From contig NZ_JAFBBW010000001.1 of assembly GCF_016907355.1 (NCBI RefSeq), forward strand, positions 806,001 through 870,000: a stretch of 64,000 nucleotides of DNA, written 5' to 3'. Origin of the DNA: Agromyces aurantiacus. GTDB lineage: Bacteria; Actinomycetota; Actinomycetes; Actinomycetales; Microbacteriaceae. The translations under genes were made by a program, and so were the position numbers. Under the pieces are notes generated by a model. It had not been told where the DNA came from, did not search any database, and saw only the letters and a program-made list of their open reading frames with translations. This document shows positions 61,696 to 64,000 of the stretch, piece after piece (the first letter of the stretch is position 1; every line of letters starts with the position of its first letter).

Positions 61696-63302
61696 GCGGC
61701 GCGTTCCGACGCGGCCGCGCGGACCGCGGGCCGGTACACGTCGAGCGCGCCCGGCACGACCCGGATCGTGGTGCGGTAGCCGGGCGCCGAGAGGTGCGCG
61801 GAGGCCGCGGCGGGCTCGTCGAGCGCGACCTCGCCGTCGTGCGCGAAGCCCGGCGGCTGCCCGTGCCGGGGCCGCACGTCGACCGTGAGCTCGGTGGCGG
61901 TGAAGGCCTCGACCCGCTCGGGGATGAGCCGCAGCGCACGCAGCACGGCGGCGGTGCGGTGCCCGAACGCGAGCGAGGCGACCGCGCCCGTGCGCGAGCC
62001 GGCGTGCAGCGCGCGCACGTCGAGCAGGCCGTCGTCGAGCGTGCGCCGCTGCAGCGGCGCGGGCAGGTCGCGGTCGTTGCGGCCGACGCCGACGAAGAGC
62101 GTCCACACCTGCGCCCGCCGTCCGTCGACCACGACCGTGACGGGGTCGGAGCGGCGCAGCACCCGTTCCGCGGCGATGATCGCCGAGAGCCACTTGTTGC
62201 CGAGCCGGTGCTGCAGGCGTTCGCGCTCGGCCACGAAGTCGGGGTAGACCCCGACCGACGCGACGTTCGTGACCGTGATCGGCTCGTGCTCGCCGAACGT
62301 CAGCTCGGCGACATCCACCCGCACGCCCTCGCCGCGCTGCACCGCGTCGACCGCGGCGTCGACGGACGGCACGCCCGCGGTGCGCGCGAAGTGGTTGAAC
62401 GTGCCCGCCGGCACGACCATCAGGGGCACGCCCGCGCGCCGCGCGTCGTCGGCGACGCACGCCACCGAGCCGTCGCCGCCGCAGACTCCGACGATGCGCG
62501 GCGGCGTGGGCCGCGCGAGCGCCGCGCGCACGGCCTCGCCGGGGTCCTCGCCGGGCTCGAGCACGCGCAGCTCAGCCTTCGGCAGTCGCTCGGCGAGCAC
62601 ATCCAGGGGGTCGGCGCGCACGACGCTCGTGCCCGCCGACCGGTTGACGACGACGAACACGCCGTCGCCGTCGGGCGAGGCGGGCAGTTCGCGGTCGGCA
62701 CCCGGCGGCACCGGCGGCGGGGGCGGACCGGGACGCGGGCGGATGATCGCCGCGCCGGCGGCCGCGACGCCGACGCCCAGCGCGAGCCCGCCGACCACGT
62801 CGGAGAGCCAGTGCGCGCCCGTGTGCAGTCGCGAGTACGCGACGCCCAGCGCGACCGGTGCGAGTGCGGCGCCGACCCGCGGCGACTCCAGCGCGACGCC
62901 CGTCGTGAACGCGGCCGCGCTCGCCGAGTGCCCCGAGGGGAACGTGCGGCTCGACGGCTGCACGGGGAGCCGTCGCCCGATGGGCACGTCCTCGAGCGTG
63001 GGGCGGTCGCCCCCGAAGACGCGCTTGGCGATGAGGTTCGTCAGCGCGCTCGCGGCGACGAGCGACAGGATGCCGCGGGCCGCCGCGCGCGGACGGCCGA
63101 CGGCCGCGAGCACGCCCGCCGCGGTGAACCACAGCACGCCCTTGTCGGCGAAGCCGGTGAGCCGCGACCAGAACCGGTCGACGTGCGGATGGGTGTGGCG
63201 GGCGTTGATGCGGCGCGCGGCCGCGCCATCCGCTCGCTTCACCCACGCGGGCAGCAGGCGCGCACGCCGTGCCGCGACCCGCACGCCCGTGACCATGCCC
63301 AT
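61692..63302 (-). CDS. Bifunctional PAP2 phosphatase / diacylglycerol-kinase-like protein
   Basis: A 536-residue fusion. The N-terminal membrane PAP2 domain (about 1-200) carries KRVFGGDRP, FPSGHSAS and SRLHTGAHWLSD. After a proline-rich linker, the C-terminal lipid-kinase domain (about 220-520) has VVNRSAG, the nucleotide motif GVCGGDGSVACVAD, and PAGTFNHFARTAGV, the GGDG-type signature of DgkB/YegS proteins. It would dephosphorylate and phosphorylate isoprenoid or glycerolipids at the inner membrane leaflet. A likely start is ATG 63302; an ATG two codons later is possible. Confidence 0.88.
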   Translation of the reverse strand: MGMVTGVRVAARRARLLPAWVKRADGAAARRINARHTHPHVDRFWSRLTGFADKGVLWFTAAGVLAAVGRPRAAARGILSLVAASALTNLIAKRVFGGDRPTLEDVPIGRRLPVQPSSRTFPSGHSASAAAFTTGVALESPRVGAALAPVALGVAYSRLHTGAHWLSDVVGGLALGVGVAAAGAAIIRPRPGPPPPPVPPGADRELPASPDGDGVFVVVNRSAGTSVVRADPLDVLAERLPKAELRVLEPGEDPGEAVRAALARPTPPRIVGVCGGDGSVACVADDARRAGVPLMVVPAGTFNHFARTAGVPSVDAAVDAVQRGEGVRVDVAELTFGEHEPITVTNVASVGVYPDFVAERERLQHRLGNKWLSAIIAAERVLRRSDPVTVVVDGRRAQVWTLFVGVGRNDRDLPAPLQRRTLDDGLLDVRALHAGSRTGAVASLAFGHRTAAVLRALRLIPERVEAFTATELTVDVRPRHGQPPGFAHDGEVALDEPAAASAHLSAPGYRTTIRVVPGALDVYRPAVRAAASERAA

Positions 63303-63359
63303 CCGCCCAGCGTACGGCCCGCCGGCCCGGGCACGGGGCAGGCGGCGTGCGCCCGTCGG

Positions 63360-64000
63360 CTACTCGGAGCCCGGGCCGGCCAGGAGCCCGAACTCCATGG
63401 CCCGGGTCACCGCGCGCGTGCGGTCGTTCACCTCGAGCTTCTCGAAGACGTGGATGAGGTGCGTCTTCACGGTCGCCTCGCCGATGTGCAGCATCCGGGC
63501 GATCTCGGGGTTCGAGCGGCCGTGGGCCACGTGGCGCAGCACCTCGAGCTCGCGCGGCGACAGCGAGGGCGGCGTCGGCGCGGTCGCGTCGGCGCGCACG
63601 CGGCGCACGAGCTTCGCGGCGATCGACGGCGCGAGCACGGTCTCGCCCGCGACGACCGAGCGGATGCCCGCGAGGATCTCCTCCTGCGGCGCGGCCTTCA
63701 GCAGGTACCCGCTCGCGCCCGCCTCGATCGCGGCGAGGATGTGGTCGTCGGTCTCGTAGGTGGTGAGCACGAGCACGCGCGTGGGTCGGACTCCCGGGCC
63801 CGCTGCGGCGAGGATGCGCTCGGTCGCGGCCGCGCCGTCGAGCACGGGCATGCGCAGGTCCATGAGCACGAGGTCGGGTCGCAGCTCGGCCGCGAGGGCG
63901 ACGGCGTCGGCGCCGTCGACCGCCTCGCCCACCACCTGGATGCCCGGTTCGGCGTCGAGCAGCCCCACGATGCCCGCGCGCACGATCGGGTGGTCGTCGG
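63360..64000 (-). CDS. NarL/FixJ-family response regulator (5' end missing)
   Basis: The frame runs off the right edge; the first visible residues are DDHPIVRAGIVGLLDAEPG, so only a few N-terminal residues are lost. The receiver has phosphoacceptor Asp in LVLMDLRMPVLDG, the switch Thr in LVLTTYETDD and Lys in GYLLKAAPQEEI; the LuxR domain reads SLSPRELEVLRHVAHGRSNP and EIARMLHIGEATVKTHLIHVFEKL. It probably pairs with a histidine kinase encoded beyond 64000, since no kinase is adjacent inside the window. Target genes unknown. Confidence 0.9.
   Translation of the reverse strand, partial: DDHPIVRAGIVGLLDAEPGIQVVGEAVDGADAVALAAELRPDLVLMDLRMPVLDGAAATERILAAAGPGVRPTRVLVLTTYETDDHILAAIEAGASGYLLKAAPQEEILAGIRSVVAGETVLAPSIAAKLVRRVRADATAPTPPSLSPRELEVLRHVAHGRSNPEIARMLHIGEATVKTHLIHVFEKLEVNDRTRAVTRAMEFGLLAGPGSE

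Overview
The window is a chromosomal segment of a high-GC Gram-positive bacterium, most likely a member of the Microbacteriaceae (an Agromyces- or Microbacterium-like actinobacterium). The clues are very high GC with NNC/NNG codons nearly throughout, many GTG starts, ATGA and GTGA gene overlaps, genes whose -10 box lies only 5-7 bases before the start codon (leaderless transcripts), a DosR/DosS-type two-component system, mycothiol-type DinB proteins, and a murB gene preceded by a MaoC-type dehydratase pair. No prophage, transposase, rRNA or CRISPR-cas locus was found.

Layout. 1-5753: maltose/maltodextrin ABC transporter (malE cut by the window edge, malF, malG) plus a GH13 alpha-glucosidase, with perfect hairpins after malE and after malG. 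5842-6723: a DUF4190 membrane protein, then tRNA-Thr(GGT) and tRNA-Met(CAT). 6807-10163: an ECF sigma factor with a SnoaL-like tail, a divergent short-chain dehydrogenase, a DinB/maleylpyruvate-isomerase-type protein and a RibD/DHFR-like reductase. 10209-13997: a TetR regulator divergent from an NCS1 permease and an amidohydrolase. 14062-18562: an acyl-CoA dehydrogenase, an orphan cysteine/histidine hydrolase-like protein and a DHA2 efflux pump. 18620-25080: a secreted cyanophycinase divergent from a polar amino acid ABC transporter, an M20 metallopeptidase and an RpiR regulator, which together look like a cyanophycin scavenging locus. 25086-31560: a small membrane protein, aldo/keto reductase, cysteine-free HesB-like protein, DEAD-box helicase, GIY-YIG protein, and an esterase/VOC dioxygenase pair. 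31709-37367: DosR/DosS-like two-component system divergent from a universal stress protein and phosphoketolase, with a DosR-box-like site between them. 37345-46001: a drug-type ABC exporter with fused permease, a metallophosphoesterase, a Stealth-family sugar-phosphate transferase, a cysteine-desulfurase-like enzyme and an FBP/FusB-type zinc protein. 46176-46481: a five-copy array of palindromes at 70-base spacing. 46595-57526: SGNH hydrolase, DUF1918 protein, and a PucR regulator divergent from a six-gene putrescine/GABA catabolic operon. 57648-64000: SRPBCC/ArsR pair, DUF937 protein, MaoC pair with murB, a PAP2-lipid kinase fusion and a truncated NarL-type response regulator.

How the genes fit together. 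Three units read as coherent physiology. First, external polymer use: maltodextrin import with an intracellular glucosidase, and cyanophycin cleavage outside the cell followed by dipeptide import and cleavage. Second, polyamine use: importer, putrescine oxidase, aldehyde dehydrogenase, GABA transaminase and glutamate dehydrogenase under a PucR regulator. Third, a hypoxia or dormancy response: DosRS, universal stress protein and phosphoketolase. The most unusual non-coding features are the 70-base palindrome array, a three-copy dispersed hairpin family in gene junctions, and a near-identical pair of AT-rich sites that may link the cyanophycinase to the ABC transporter operon. All functional statements rest on reading the sequence and family knowledge; nothing was searched or computed.
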